The position numbers and the translations under genes were made by a program. Under the pieces are notes generated by a model that was not told the origin of the DNA, searched no databases, and saw only the letters and a program-made list of their open reading frames with translations. From CAYTGR01 sp964437445 (GTDB lineage Bacteria; Chloroflexota; Anaerolineae; B4-G1; SLSP01): a stretch of 64,000 nucleotides of DNA. Each line of letters starts with the position of its first letter. Position 1 is the stretch's first letter. The stretch lies in NCBI GenBank assembly GCA_964437445.1, contig CAYTGR010000004.1:77805-141804 (forward strand), in the 5' to 3' direction. This document shows, in pieces, positions 1-8,411 of the stretch.

Positions 1-3000
1 GATCGGTTGCGTCAACGTCGGGATGTACTCAATCACGACGTCGCGCACGTAGTACTGCGTATCCTGGACGATCTGGTCCAGCGGCCAGAGCGTCACACCG
101 CCGTTGTTGAAGTTGCAGGAGCCGGCCGCGATGTAGTTGACGGTGGAGATGGTGTAGTAGGTGGTGGCATCCAGGAAGTCTACCGGGTTGCCGTTGATGG
201 AGAAGCCGACGACGTAATTGCTCCCCACCGTATAGGTGAGCGGGTCTTCGTCGTAGGTGATGACGCCGCCGGCGCTCACATCCAGCATACAGGTGGTGTA
301 GTAGGAGTAGCCGCCGTGTGAAGAGCCACCGTACTTGTAGTACCAGTAGTTGCGGTAGGCGCGTTCCAGGATGGTCTTGAGCTGCGGCCCGTTCAGGCGG
401 AAGACGACCAGCGAGTTCTCGTAGGGCATCAGCGTGAACATGTCGGCGACCGTCATTGTGTATGGCGTGCTGGGGGTCGCGCTGGAGGCGATCTTCGCGT
501 TGGTCATCGCGCCCGATAGATGGGCGTTCACGTAGCCCGCGCCGAAGACGTTGTTCAGTTTCCAGATGGAAGCATCGGCCTGGAGGTTGGCGCCGTTGGT
601 TTCCTGGGTGTAGGCGTTGAGCGTATCAATCGGCACGGTGGTCTGGCCCAGAGTGCGGTTGCGGTAAGTGTTGAGGAAGTCATTGTAAGGAGTCACGATG
701 GCCTTGATGTCCGTCGCTTCTGGGATGTCGGTCTTCACCTGGATGTATTTGCCAGCGCGGGCGACCACTTCGTAGCCGCCACCTGCCTTGGCCCGCATTC
801 CCAGGACAACTTCACCCAGGTACGAGTTGTAGCGATAGGCCTGGTTGATGATGACCGGGGTATTATCCGGCGCCCCGACGAAGGTGGGCAGGAACTTGTA
901 GGGCCCGTAGCCGGTGCTGGGGTTGGTGTGGCTGTGCCCGCCGATGATGGCATCAATGCCAGTGGCCTGGGCCGCCAGGTTGGTGTCCACATTGACGTCT
1001 ACTTCCACGCTGCCCGGATCCTCAGTGAAGCCGATGTGGGTCAGCGCCACCACGGCGTCGTTGGTCGCCTTCAACGCCGGTGCGCGGGCCTGGGTTTCGG
1101 TGATGGGGTTGGTGAAGGTCAGGCCGGGGATGTTGCTCGGCAGTTCGTAGTTCGGGATGCGGTGGTTGCCGATGCCCAGGATGGCGACCTGGATTCCTTC
1201 GGGGCCGACGGTGGTGGTGACGAACGGCCGGACGTTCACTTGCGCCAGGCCGTAGCTGCCATCATCGTAAACGTTGGCCTGCAGCAGCGGGAAGTGGGCT
1301 TGCCCTAACGTGCCGGTGAAGATGTAGTTGCCGTAGTTGAACTCGTGGTTGCCCAGCGTCATGGCGGTGTAGGTCATGGCGTTCATCGCCGCTATGATCG
1401 GGTTTGTGGTCAGGGTGATGGGCAAAGTCGTCCCATCGGCACCCTTGCCCGTGAAAGCAGCCTTGTAGTAGGCGGCCATGGCATCGCCCTGGATGGTGTC
1501 ACCGGCATTGAGCAGGATGGTGCGCTGCGGGTTATTGGCCCACTCTTGCCGGATCAGGGTTACCAGGTTGGTGTAGCCGGGGTTGGAACCGGAGGGCAGC
1601 AGCCGGCCGTGGGAATCGTTGTGGTGCAGGATGGTGACGGGGATGATCGGGCCGCTGCTGTTATCGCCTTCGCGGAGGATGCGACCGTCCAGGTTCCCGT
1701 CGTTGTTCGGGCCGTTGTAGGCGGTGGCCGGCGTGGCATGATGGGCGCTGACCCAGGCGATCACCTGATTCAGCATATCGCCCCAGTAGGAGATGTTGGT
1801 CATGTACTTGAAGGGGGCAAAGCCATCCTGGCCGGCCGGCGCCAGGAATTCGTTGGTGGCGACCCGGTAGGTCTTGGTCATCACCAGCGGCTCCCAGAGG
1901 CCGGTGTTCCGGTTCTTGACGGTGATGCTGTAGGCGCCCCAGGCCCACCAGGTGCTGTGGTAAGCGTCAAAGGTGGTGGGGCTGCCGTAGCTGTAGTAAG
2001 CAAAGCGGATTCCGGCCACCTGCAGCGTCCCCTTGAAGAGCGTGGCGCTCTGGTTGAGCAGGTCGTAGATCTGCGCGCCGGTCATGTCGCCGACGATGGT
2101 CTGGTTGCCGAAGGGCAGGACGGTGAAGAGGGCGCCGTAAGTGAGCGTGAGCGGGTAGGTCCCGGTGATGTCGGCGCGCAGGCCGCCCGAGTTGTTGAAG
2201 ACCATATCGGCGTCGTTCAGCGTCTCGGCGTCACTGTTGAGCTGGTTGTAGATGGCGTCGTTGACGAACGTGCCCATCATGTTATCTATGGTGCTGCGCC
2301 GGACCAGGGGAACGTTGGTATAGCCGATGATCTGGTTGATCTGCGCCTGATAGGCCGGATCGCTGGTCCAGGTGGCCAGGCGGTTAGCGGTAGGAGTATC
2401 GGTGGGCGCTGTGGTGTTGATCGCAATGCGACGCCAGCGGATGGCCAGGGTGTTGTTGTATTGGTCAAAGATCAGCGTGGCATTGCCTACCTTGCGCCCG
2501 TTGTAGTGCGCCTGGACCACGGTAGTGCCGCTGATGAGCTGGGCCGCGCTCAAGTCGGTGTGGCTGTGGGCGCCGATGATCAGGTTGGCCGGTTTGCCTT
2601 TCTCCACCAGCTTGCGCGCTAAGGTCTGGTCGCCGTAGACGGGGATGCCGTAGCCGTACCCGCCATCGGTGTTCCCTAAGTGGCTGAGGACGACAATGGC
2701 TTCTGCGCCAGCGGCGATGATATCGTTATAGTAATGATCAATGGAATCGGCGGCATCCTTGAAGCAGAGCCCCTGCGTGGCCTCGGCCACGGTGATGTAG
2801 GGGGTCTCCTGCGACGTGACGCCGATGAGCCCCAGGACGATTTGCTTGCCGGGAGTGCCCACGGTCATCGTCATCCAGGGGCGGGTGAAGGCCGGTACCG
2901 TCCAGCCAGCGGTGGCGCAGGAGCCGCTATCGCTGACCACCAGGTTGGCGGCCAGGAAGGGGTAGTGCGCTTGCTGCGTGCGGCTGATCAGTACCTGCTG

Positions 3001-6000
3001 GCCCCAGTCAAACTCGTGGTTGCCGAAGGTGGCGGCTTGATAGCCGAGGAAGTTGAGGAGGTCAATCGTGGGCTCGCCCTTCTTCAGGTTGGAAAGCAGG
3101 CTGCCCTGCATCTCGTCACCGCCATCCAGCAGTACGACATTTTCCGTTCCCAGCCGGGCGCGGAGATTGTTGACGGCGTAAGCCACGCGCGCAATGCCGG
3201 GATTGCTGCCCGAAGGCTCCAGCTGGCCGTGGAAGTCGTTGGTATGCAGCAGGTCCACAGCCGTAATGGGTGCCGAGAAGGGCTTGAGGTAGACCTGCCC
3301 GCCGTTGGTCGGATTGCCGGGGTAATCCACGATCATCACGCCCTTGGGCTGGCTGTAGCCGTAGCCGACTACGCTATTCACCCAAACGTAGACTTCAGCA
3401 TTGCGGTCGCCCGGCCCCGGATCGCCGCTGTAATTCCATCCCAGCAGGTATTGGGCATAGTTGAAGCGGCCAGGGGTGGTTTCATCGGCTACCGAATCGG
3501 TGAAGTCGGCCGTAGGCTCAAAGCCGACAACCTCAAAGTTGAAATCGGGGTTGGTGGTCGGATTCAGTCCCATCGTGGAGGAGACGGGCACGTACCACTC
3601 CATCAGGCCGGAGTTGTAGTCGGTGTAGGCCGTAAAGGGTGAGAGGGTGCTCGTCCGGGTGCTGAGGTTGTAGATGGCCACCCTATAGTAATTGGCATTA
3701 CTGCTGTCAGGGGTGTTGTAGAGCACGTAGTCGTAGACGCCATCCTCGTTGGTGTCCACATAGAGATAGTATTCCACGAAGTAGTAGTGGGCCGTGTGGG
3801 CCGCGCCCCAGGAGTTGAGGGCGATGCTCAGGATGGGGCCATACGTAGCGTGGGTCCCGCCGAAGTCCATTCCCACTGCCTTAATGTCGCCCGGCCCGCC
3901 GGTGTCTAAGGGGTCGGTCACTAAGGTCGGGTAGACCCAGAGGCTGGAGCTGATCGGCCCGGTCTGGGTGATAACATAGGTAGCGTAGTCCTCTTCTGGA
4001 TCCTCAATCACCCCATCGCCGGCGATGGTCAACGCCGTGTAGGGGCGCGGCACGAAGGAGAAGGGGATGCGCAAGGCATCTTCGGGGAAGAGCAGATCCA
4101 GGGTCTGGACTGGGGCGGCTGCTGCCACGGTCGCTGTTTTGTTGCGCATCACCAGCGGGAGGTAGATTTGGTAAGGGGCCGGCGGGGTGAGCATGACATA
4201 CCCGTAAATCTCTTCCTGAGTCCTGAAATCGGCCGGGATCTGGGTGGTGTCAAACGTGAAGGTAATGGCAGCTGTAGCCGCGCCCTGGGCCGGCACCACG
4301 ATGGTCGGCGTGGCGAAGGCTACATTCACCCCCGTGAGCGAGCCGCTTTGCAGCGCCCAACCCAGGTTGTAAGTGTGGGTGGTGGTATCGTGGTTGTAGA
4401 CGGTGACGTTGCGGGTGGTCACATAAGTGTTGGCTCCGGTGGCGAAGAAGCCGCTGAAGCTGACCAGGTCAGGCTCGCCTACGGCTACGACTTTGGTGTC
4501 TACCGCGCGGTAAGCATCCACGCGCCCGGCGCCCACCCGCGGGATGGGGCTGTTATCCGCGTAGTCCTTGGCGGTATTCATCAGCGCAGCTTTGACCTGT
4601 TCCGGTGTCCAATCGGGATGCGCCTGCTTGATCAAGGCCGCCACGCCCGCCACATGCGGCGCGGCCATGGAGGTGCCGCTGTAGGTGACCCCGTTGACGC
4701 CGGTACCCATATCAGCCGCGAAAATGTTGTAGCCCGGCGCGCCGACTTCCGGCTTTAGCTTGGAGTCGGTGCCGCGCGGGCCGCGCGAACTGGCCGGGTA
4801 GACGGAATCTACCGGCGTATAGCGATCCACCACCGTACGCACGATGTTCTCGGCGCTGACGGTGACGGTTTGCCCGTTGGCCGGGATGAGGTTGAGCCCA
4901 TCCTGGCGGGCAATGAAGCCAGCCGGGATGAAGTTATCCCCCCCGTCATCCGCCATGGTCACGTAAGTGTTGCCGCCGGCGGCACTGTTGAAGATGATGG
5001 CTCCCACGGCGCCTAACGCTTTCGCGTTGCGCACCTTGTCCACAAAGGCACAGCTACCGCGCACAATCAGCGCAACTTTGCCCTGCAGCGCTGTGGTGGG
5101 GCTGATGGTGGTGCTGCACAGCTCCGCATTGGCGGCGTAATTGCCCACATAGGCCAGCGGCGCGGTGACCGTCTGGGTGAAATGGCCATCGGCGCTGAAG
5201 GCCGGCGGCATGTAGATAATGTTAGTCTGGGTGGGGTTGGTAGTGCGCTGCACGTCAATCGTGGGGCCGGTGACATAGCCGGTGGTGCTGCCCGCCACGC
5301 CGATGACCTTATCGGCGGTGCCGGGTGACCCGACGATATAAGGCACATCCGCGCTGTTGCCAGCTGAGGCAACCACCACGACACCGGCTGCCACTGCGTT
5401 GTTGCTGGCAACTACGTCGGGGTCATCTATGTTGCCCGGCCCGTAGGAGGAACCCAGCGACATATTGATGACCTGCGGCCAGCCGTATAACAGGTAATGA
5501 TAGGTGGCCATTTCCAGGGCATCTACCACCAGGTTCGTGGAACCTTCGGCGCCGAAAACCTTGAGGGCCATCAGCTTGGCCATTGGGGCCACGCCCGTCA
5601 TCACCTGGCCGGCGGCGACGCCGGTCGCGATGGAGGACACGTGGGTCCCATGCCCGTTTTCATCTAACGGATCATGATCGGGTGTGGGAATGGGTTGGTA
5701 GCTGTCACTGCTGGAATCGGCGTTGTAATCAGTACCGGCAAAGTCGTAGCCTTCGATCACTTTAGCGGTGGGGAACGTACCGGTTTCGCGGACATCCGGA
5801 TCGTTATTGGCGTAATCGTTGGGGTTTCCGCTGCCGCCCAGCGCCGCGTGGGTGTAATCAATGCCGGTGTCAATGACGGCAATGACGATATTTTCGCCCT
5901 TGTAGCCCAAGTCTTGCCAGACCTCCGGGGCGCCGATGAGCGGGACGCTGGTGCCCAGGGTGGGGACGTATTCGGGCGCGCGGTGAATGGCTTTGACGCC

Positions 6001-6510
6001 GGGCAAGGCCAGCATCGCCGCACCGCTATCCGGCGGAATCTGGGCCAGGAAGCCGTTGTAGACCGCCGTGTAGTTGGAGACGATCTTGGCGCCGAGGTTT
6101 TCCAAGCGGGGCTTGAGGGCCAGCTGCGCGGCCTCCAGCTGCGCTTTGGCTTGTTCCATCTGCTTGGCGCTCAGCTGCTGGTTGGCCGCCTTGCGGGCTG
6201 CATACTGCACGGCCAGCGGCTCGCCTTCCAGTTCAATGATCACCATGCCGGAGGGAATTTCCTGCAGGCTGTAAGGCAGCCGGGCAGGAACCGAGCCATC
6301 GGTTTCCGCGGCCGGGATCTCTTGCGCGTGCGGGGGAATCCGCTCTGCCTGAGTGGGCTGAACGGGGGGAACGGCAGCCGGGGCCGACTCAGCCCCTGCA
6401 ACCGGCGCTGCTGCCGGAGCGGCAGTCGGTGAAGCCCCTGATACGGCCGGCACCATACCCAGCGCCAGGGCCATAACCAGTACAAAATTCAAAAGCCTGA
6501 TCTTACTCAT
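1..6510 (-). CDS. Secreted S8 protease fused to two tandem 5'-nucleotidase modules (3' end outside window)
   Basis: The frame is open without a stop from the ATG at 6510 to the window edge (2170 codons), so the C-terminus is missing. SD GGAGG lies just upstream. A signal peptide is followed by a propeptide-like region. The subtilisin domain has Asp214 (VIDTGI), His287 (HGTHVSS) and Ser614 (GTSMAAPHVAG), with a PA-like insert between His and Ser. Ig/Fn3-like stretches follow, then IYLPLVMRN at 782-790. Two metallophosphoesterase/5'-nucleotidase modules come next. Module one has NDFHG (Asp1092), GNHEFDWG and GAHSHTD; module two has NDSHG (Asp1632), GNHEFNYG and GGHSHTN. Each is followed by a 5'-nucleotidase C-terminal-type region. 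Family knowledge suggests an extracellular protease plus nucleotide or phosphoester hydrolysis; the combined role is inferred. Shadow ORFs on the + strand cover the region but show no family features. Confidence 0.93.
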   Translation of the reverse strand, partial: MSKIRLLNFVLVMALALGMVPAVSGASPTAAPAAAPVAGAESAPAAVPPVQPTQAERIPPHAQEIPAAETDGSVPARLPYSLQEIPSGMVIIELEGEPLAVQYAARKAANQQLSAKQMEQAKAQLEAAQLALKPRLENLGAKIVSNYTAVYNGFLAQIPPDSGAAMLALPGVKAIHRAPEYVPTLGTSVPLIGAPEVWQDLGYKGENIVIAVIDTGIDYTHAALGGSGNPNDYANNDPDVRETGTFPTAKVIEGYDFAGTDYNADSSSDSYQPIPTPDHDPLDENGHGTHVSSIATGVAAGQVMTGVAPMAKLMALKVFGAEGSTNLVVDALEMATYHYLLYGWPQVINMSLGSSYGPGNIDDPDVVASNNAVAAGVVVVASAGNSADVPYIVGSPGTADKVIGVAGSTTGYVTGPTIDVQRTTNPTQTNIIYMPPAFSADGHFTQTVTAPLAYVGNYAANAELCSTTISPTTALQGKVALIVRGSCAFVDKVRNAKALGAVGAIIFNSAAGGNTYVTMADDGGDNFIPAGFIARQDGLNLIPANGQTVTVSAENIVRTVVDRYTPVDSVYPASSRGPRGTDSKLKPEVGAPGYNIFAADMGTGVNGVTYSGTSMAAPHVAGVAALIKQAHPDWTPEQVKAALMNTAKDYADNSPIPRVGAGRVDAYRAVDTKVVAVGEPDLVSFSGFFATGANTYVTTRNVTVYNHDTTTHTYNLGWALQSGSLTGVNVAFATPTIVVPAQGAATAAITFTFDTTQIPADFRTQEEIYGYVMLTPPAPYQIYLPLVMRNKTATVAAAAPVQTLDLLFPEDALRIPFSFVPRPYTALTIAGDGVIEDPEEDYATYVITQTGPISSSLWVYPTLVTDPLDTGGPGDIKAVGMDFGGTHATYGPILSIALNSWGAAHTAHYYFVEYYLYVDTNEDGVYDYVLYNTPDSSNANYYRVAIYNLSTRTSTLSPFTAYTDYNSGLMEWYVPVSSTMGLNPTTNPDFNFEVVGFEPTADFTDSVADETTPGRFNYAQYLLGWNYSGDPGPGDRNAEVYVWVNSVVGYGYSQPKGVMIVDYPGNPTNGGQVYLKPFSAPITAVDLLHTNDFHGQLEPSGSNPGIARVAYAVNNLRARLGTENVVLLDGGDEMQGSLLSNLKKGEPTIDLLNFLGYQAATFGNHEFDWGQQVLISRTQQAHYPFLAANLVVSDSGSCATAGWTVPAFTRPWMTMTVGTPGKQIVLGLIGVTSQETPYITVAEATQGLCFKDAADSIDHYYNDIIAAGAEAIVVLSHLGNTDGGYGYGIPVYGDQTLARKLVEKGKPANLIIGAHSHTDLSAAQLISGTTVVQAHYNGRKVGNATLIFDQYNNTLAIRWRRIAINTTAPTDTPTANRLATWTSDPAYQAQINQIIGYTNVPLVRRSTIDNMMGTFVNDAIYNQLNSDAETLNDADMVFNNSGGLRADITGTYPLTLTYGALFTVLPFGNQTIVGDMTGAQIYDLLNQSATLFKGTLQVAGIRFAYYSYGSPTTFDAYHSTWWAWGAYSITVKNRNTGLWEPLVMTKTYRVATNEFLAPAGQDGFAPFKYMTNISYWGDMLNQVIAWVSAHHATPATAYNGPNNDGNLDGRILREGDNSSGPIIPVTILHHNDSHGRLLPSGSNPGYTNLVTLIRQEWANNPQRTILLNAGDTIQGDAMAAYYKAAFTGKGADGTTLPITLTTNPIIAAMNAMTYTAMTLGNHEFNYGNYIFTGTLGQAHFPLLQANVYDDGSYGLAQVNVRPFVTTTVGPEGIQVAILGIGNHRIPNYELPSNIPGLTFTNPITETQARAPALKATNDAVVALTHIGFTEDPGSVEVDVNVDTNLAAQATGIDAIIGGHSHTNPSTGYGPYKFLPTFVGAPDNTPVIINQAYRYNSYLGEVVLGMRAKAGGGYEVVARAGKYIQVKTDIPEATDIKAIVTPYNDFLNTYRNRTLGQTTVPIDTLNAYTQETNGANLQADASIWKLNNVFGAGYVNAHLSGAMTNAKIASSATPSTPYTMTVADMFTLMPYENSLVVFRLNGPQLKTILERAYRNYWYYKYGGSSHGGYSYYTTCMLDVSAGGVITYDEDPLTYTVGSNYVVGFSINGNPVDFLDATTYYTISTVNYIAAGSCNFNNGGVTLWPLDQIVQDTQYYVRDVVIEYIPTLTQPI

Positions 6511-6533
6511 GTTTTACTGCTCCTCCTTGTGAA

Positions 6534-6569
6534 TTAAAAAGTAGATCTGAAGTTCGGGCAGCTAACCAT
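6534..6569 (-). CDS. Possible 11-residue leader ORF before the protease gene
   Basis: The ORF reads MVSCPNFRSTF and stops 24 nt before the protease ATG. Its upstream region carries AGGAGGTGAT (6590-6581), an exact complement of the usual 16S rRNA 3' end. The gap to the ATG is 11 nt, rather long. It may be a translated leader coupled to the protease gene, or a chance ORF next to an unusually strong ribosome-binding sequence. Confidence 0.25.
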   Translation of the reverse strand: MVSCPNFRSTF

Positions 6570-6580
6570 TGGTGCGGTCT

Positions 6581-6590
6581 ATCACCTCCT
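6581..6590 (-). promoter_or_regulatory. Perfect anti-SD complement AGGAGGTGAT in 5' leader
   Basis: Ten consecutive bases match the canonical anti-Shine-Dalgarno complement. It sits in the leader of the protease gene, about 70 nt before that gene's own GGAGG site, so it is not the RBS of the main ORF. It fits either the 11-residue leader ORF or a ribosome standby or pausing site. Confidence 0.5.
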
Positions 6591-6660
6591 TTCGTTTTGT
6601 GATTTAGTTGTGAGAGATAGCGGGCAGCTTTGAGTCAAACAAGCAAGGCTGGAACAGGAC

Positions 6661-6687
6661 AAAAAAGGATAGAACACAGTTCTATCC
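6661..6687 (-). terminator. Terminator-like hairpin in protease 5' leader (possible attenuator)
   Basis: On the minus strand GGATAGAAC, a 3-nt loop and GTTCTATCC form a perfect 9-bp stem followed directly by six T residues. It lies about 105 nt downstream of the predicted transcription start and about 150 nt before the protease ATG. A rho-independent terminator in that place is the layout of an attenuator or a transcriptional riboswitch. I did not recognise a known aptamer in 6688-6791. Confidence 0.55.
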
Positions 6688-6703
6688 ATAGAAGATCGTG
6701 ACG

Positions 6704-6793
6704 CTAAAAGGGATCAGGGTTTGCGAGATGATACTTGGCTGTCATCATAAAATTGCATTGATGCTGTTGGGTGTTGGGACATAAGTTCAGCAT
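6704..6793 (-). CDS. Possible 29-residue leader peptide between promoter and hairpin
   Basis: An ATG sits 4 nt after the -10 hexamer, so a transcript would be nearly leaderless. The ORF runs 29 codons (MLNLCPNTQQ... ends NPDPF) and stops 16 nt before the terminator-like hairpin. This resembles a leader-peptide attenuator, but there is no run of one amino acid and coding could be accidental. Confidence 0.22.
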   Translation of the reverse strand: MLNLCPNTQQHQCNFMMTAKYHLANPDPF

Positions 6794-6797
6794 GATT

Positions 6798-6825
6798 ATT
6801 ATAGCATAGCGAGCGTTGAAGTCAA
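6798..6825 (-). promoter_or_regulatory. Sigma-70-like promoter for the protease gene
   Basis: The -35 TTGACT (6825-6820) and -10 TATAAT (6803-6798) are separated by 16 bp. It faces the protease gene and leaves a leader of about 280 nt that contains the hairpin and small ORFs. Confidence 0.7.
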
Positions 6826-6873
6826 TACCTTTTCTGGGTTGCCTGTTGAGGTCTTGTTTGTCAGCGGGGCGTC

Positions 6874-6901
6874 GTGACAGAAGCGAGAAGTCGGTTATAA
6901 T
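6874..6901 (+). promoter_or_regulatory. Sigma-70-like promoter for xseB
   Basis: GTGACA (6874-6879) and TATAAT (6896-6901) with a 16-bp spacer, divergent from the protease promoter. The space 6908-7001 ahead of xseB holds a degenerate 7-bp tandem repeat (6954-6988) and nothing else that I recognise. Confidence 0.55.
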
Positions 6902-6953
6902 GAATTATCAGGGATGGGTCATCAGGACTCAAACTCAATGCCGGGGATTTCTC

Positions 6954-6988
6954 TTACTTGCTTCCTGTTCCCGTCTCCCTGATCTCTG
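6954..6988 (+). repeat. Degenerate heptamer tandem repeat
   Basis: Five units of 7 bp (TTACTTG, CTTCCTG, TTCCCGT, CTCCCTG, ATCTCTG) share pyrimidine-rich positions. It is one of several period-7 tracts in this window and ends just before the xseB SD. Confidence 0.4.
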
Positions 6989-7001
6989 GTGAGGAGTGCA
7001 C

Positions 7002-7247
7002 ATGGAAACCTTAGTGACGCTCTCGTTTGACCAGGCCCTAACTGAACTGGAAGGGGTCGTGCAGCGTTTAGAGGGGACAGCTCTCAGCCTGGAAGAGACA
7101 GTCGCTCTGTACCAGCGGGGGCGGATGCTGGCCGAGCACTGTCAGCGTTTGTTGGATGAGGCCGAGCTGCGGGTCAGCCGGTTGGGCCCAGATGGTACGG
7201 AACAAGAGGGCGCCGGAGCCCCGGATGAAGACCTCCTGACTCAGTAG
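7002..7247 (+). CDS. xseB: Exodeoxyribonuclease VII small subunit
   Basis: The 81-residue product starts METLVTLSFDQALTELEGVVQRLEG and carries the family's helical hairpin: the F-x-x-A-L-x-x-L-E-x-I/V-V block, then LSLEE and LYQRGRMLAEHC. It would bind the large subunit XseA in the nuclease that degrades single-stranded DNA. The acidic tail after residue 65 is typically variable. ATG at 7002 is preferred over an in-frame GTG at 6996 because the GTG overlaps the SD GAGGAG (6991-6996). No xseA is present in the window, so the two subunit genes are not adjacent here. The next gene begins about 100 bp later and is unrelated. Confidence 0.88.
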   Translation: METLVTLSFDQALTELEGVVQRLEGTALSLEETVALYQRGRMLAEHCQRLLDEAELRVSRLGPDGTEQEGAGAPDEDLLTQ

Positions 7248-7343
7248 CAGTAGCGGCACTTAATCACGGGTGGTCTGCGGTCAGTCGTCGGTGGTCTTTT
7301 GGCAGTGCTGATGGCAACTTGGGTTATTTATGGAGAAGATACC

Positions 7344-8389
7344 ATGTTGAAGCGTAGGGGAGTGCTATTGATTTTGGGGTTGCTGGCCCTGGCCTGCACC
7401 ATTCCCGTGCCGCCCATTCCCACCCCCAGGCCCATCACCACGGTCAACCCGCCGGTGGAGGAAACGCAGACGCTGGGGTTGGAAGGGGCGAACCGGGCCG
7501 AAGTGCGTTTAGGGATGGCTGCCGGCGATCTCAGCGTGCGGCCGGCGGACGGGGTGGAGCTGTTGAGCGCCGCGTTCCGCTATAATGTCCTGGAGTGGAA
7601 GCCGGTGGTGAAGCAGCAGACCCAGGAGCAGCGCACGCAAGTTTCCATCAATCAGGGGATGGGGACGCAGCTGGTCCTCGGCGATCTGGGAGATTACGTC
7701 AACAGCTGGACGGTGGGCCTGGCGCAGGGCGTGCCGTTGGACCTGGGGATAGAGCTGGGCACCGGTAAAACCCAACTGGAACTGGGGGGACTTTCACTGA
7801 GCGCCCTCAGTGTCACCGCGGGCAGCAATGACCTTTCCTGTTCCTTTGCGTNNNNNNNNNNNNNNNNNNNNNNNNNNNNNNNNNNNNNNNNNNNNNNNNN
7901 NNNNNNNNNNNNNNNNNNNNNNNNNNNNNNNNNNNNNNNNNNNNNNNNNNNCTGAGCGCCCTCAGTGTCACCGCGGGCAGCAATGACCTTTCCTGTTCCT
8001 TTGCGTCCCCCAATCCTGAGCCCCTGGCGACCTTTCGGCTCAACCAGGGCACCGGCGACGTGGTGGTCTCCGGGCTGGGCAACGCCAACCTGGATCGGTT
8101 CACCTTTATCGGCGGGGCCGGGACGGTGGACCTGGATTTTGCGGGGGCCTGGACTCGCGCGGCCATCGCCGATCTCAAAGCCGGCGCGGGGAAGATCACG
8201 GTGCGCGTGCCGGCGACCTTAGGCGTGCGGGTGGTCTTCGCCGGAACATCGGTCAGTTCGGTGGAGGCGATTGGCTTCATCAAGCAGGAGGAGACGGTTT
8301 ATGTCAACCCGGCCTACGGTGTGGCGCCGTTGACCCTGACGCTCAATGCGACGACCGGAGTGGGAACCATCACGTTGATTTCGCAGTGA
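7344..8389 (+). CDS. Lipoprotein with toast-rack-like (DUF2154-type) repeats, interrupted by an assembly gap
   Basis: The start ATG 7344 gives a lipoprotein signal with lipobox LALAC, then a Pro-rich linker and an adhesin-like domain of repeated beta strands (GMAAGDLSVRPADG, ELGTGKTQLELGGL, GTGDVVVSGLGN, GAGKITVRVP). This resembles the toast-rack/LiaF-type fold. A 100-N gap (7852-7951) splits it, but 7797-7851 and 7952-8006 are identical 55-bp ends. Collapsing one copy and the Ns restores a single frame of 296 residues ending at TGA 8387-8389. The gene is therefore probably intact in the genome. It likely faces the outside of the membrane; its ligand is unknown. The name of the domain is from pattern recognition, not a search. 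Confidence 0.75.
7852..7951. other. Scaffold gap with duplicated 55-bp flanks
   Basis: One hundred Ns lie between two identical 55-bp sequences (7797-7851 and 7952-8006). The real sequence almost certainly has one copy and no missing bases, because removing 155 bp restores the reading frame of the lipoprotein gene. Confidence 0.9.
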
Positions 8390-8411
8390 AACCAGGAGCC
8401 AGGAGGTGGAA

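Noticed and set aside
7..6432. Long plus-strand ORFs antisense to the protease (for example 520-1308, 1345-2622, 2680-3642, 5674-6432)
   Set aside because: They are codon-aligned antisense shadows of a minus-strand frame that holds full S8 and 5'-nucleotidase motifs. They contain no recognisable family.
7797..8006. 55-bp direct repeat as a biological duplication
   Set aside because: Same length at two N gaps and restoration of a gene frame on collapse point to contig-end overlap.
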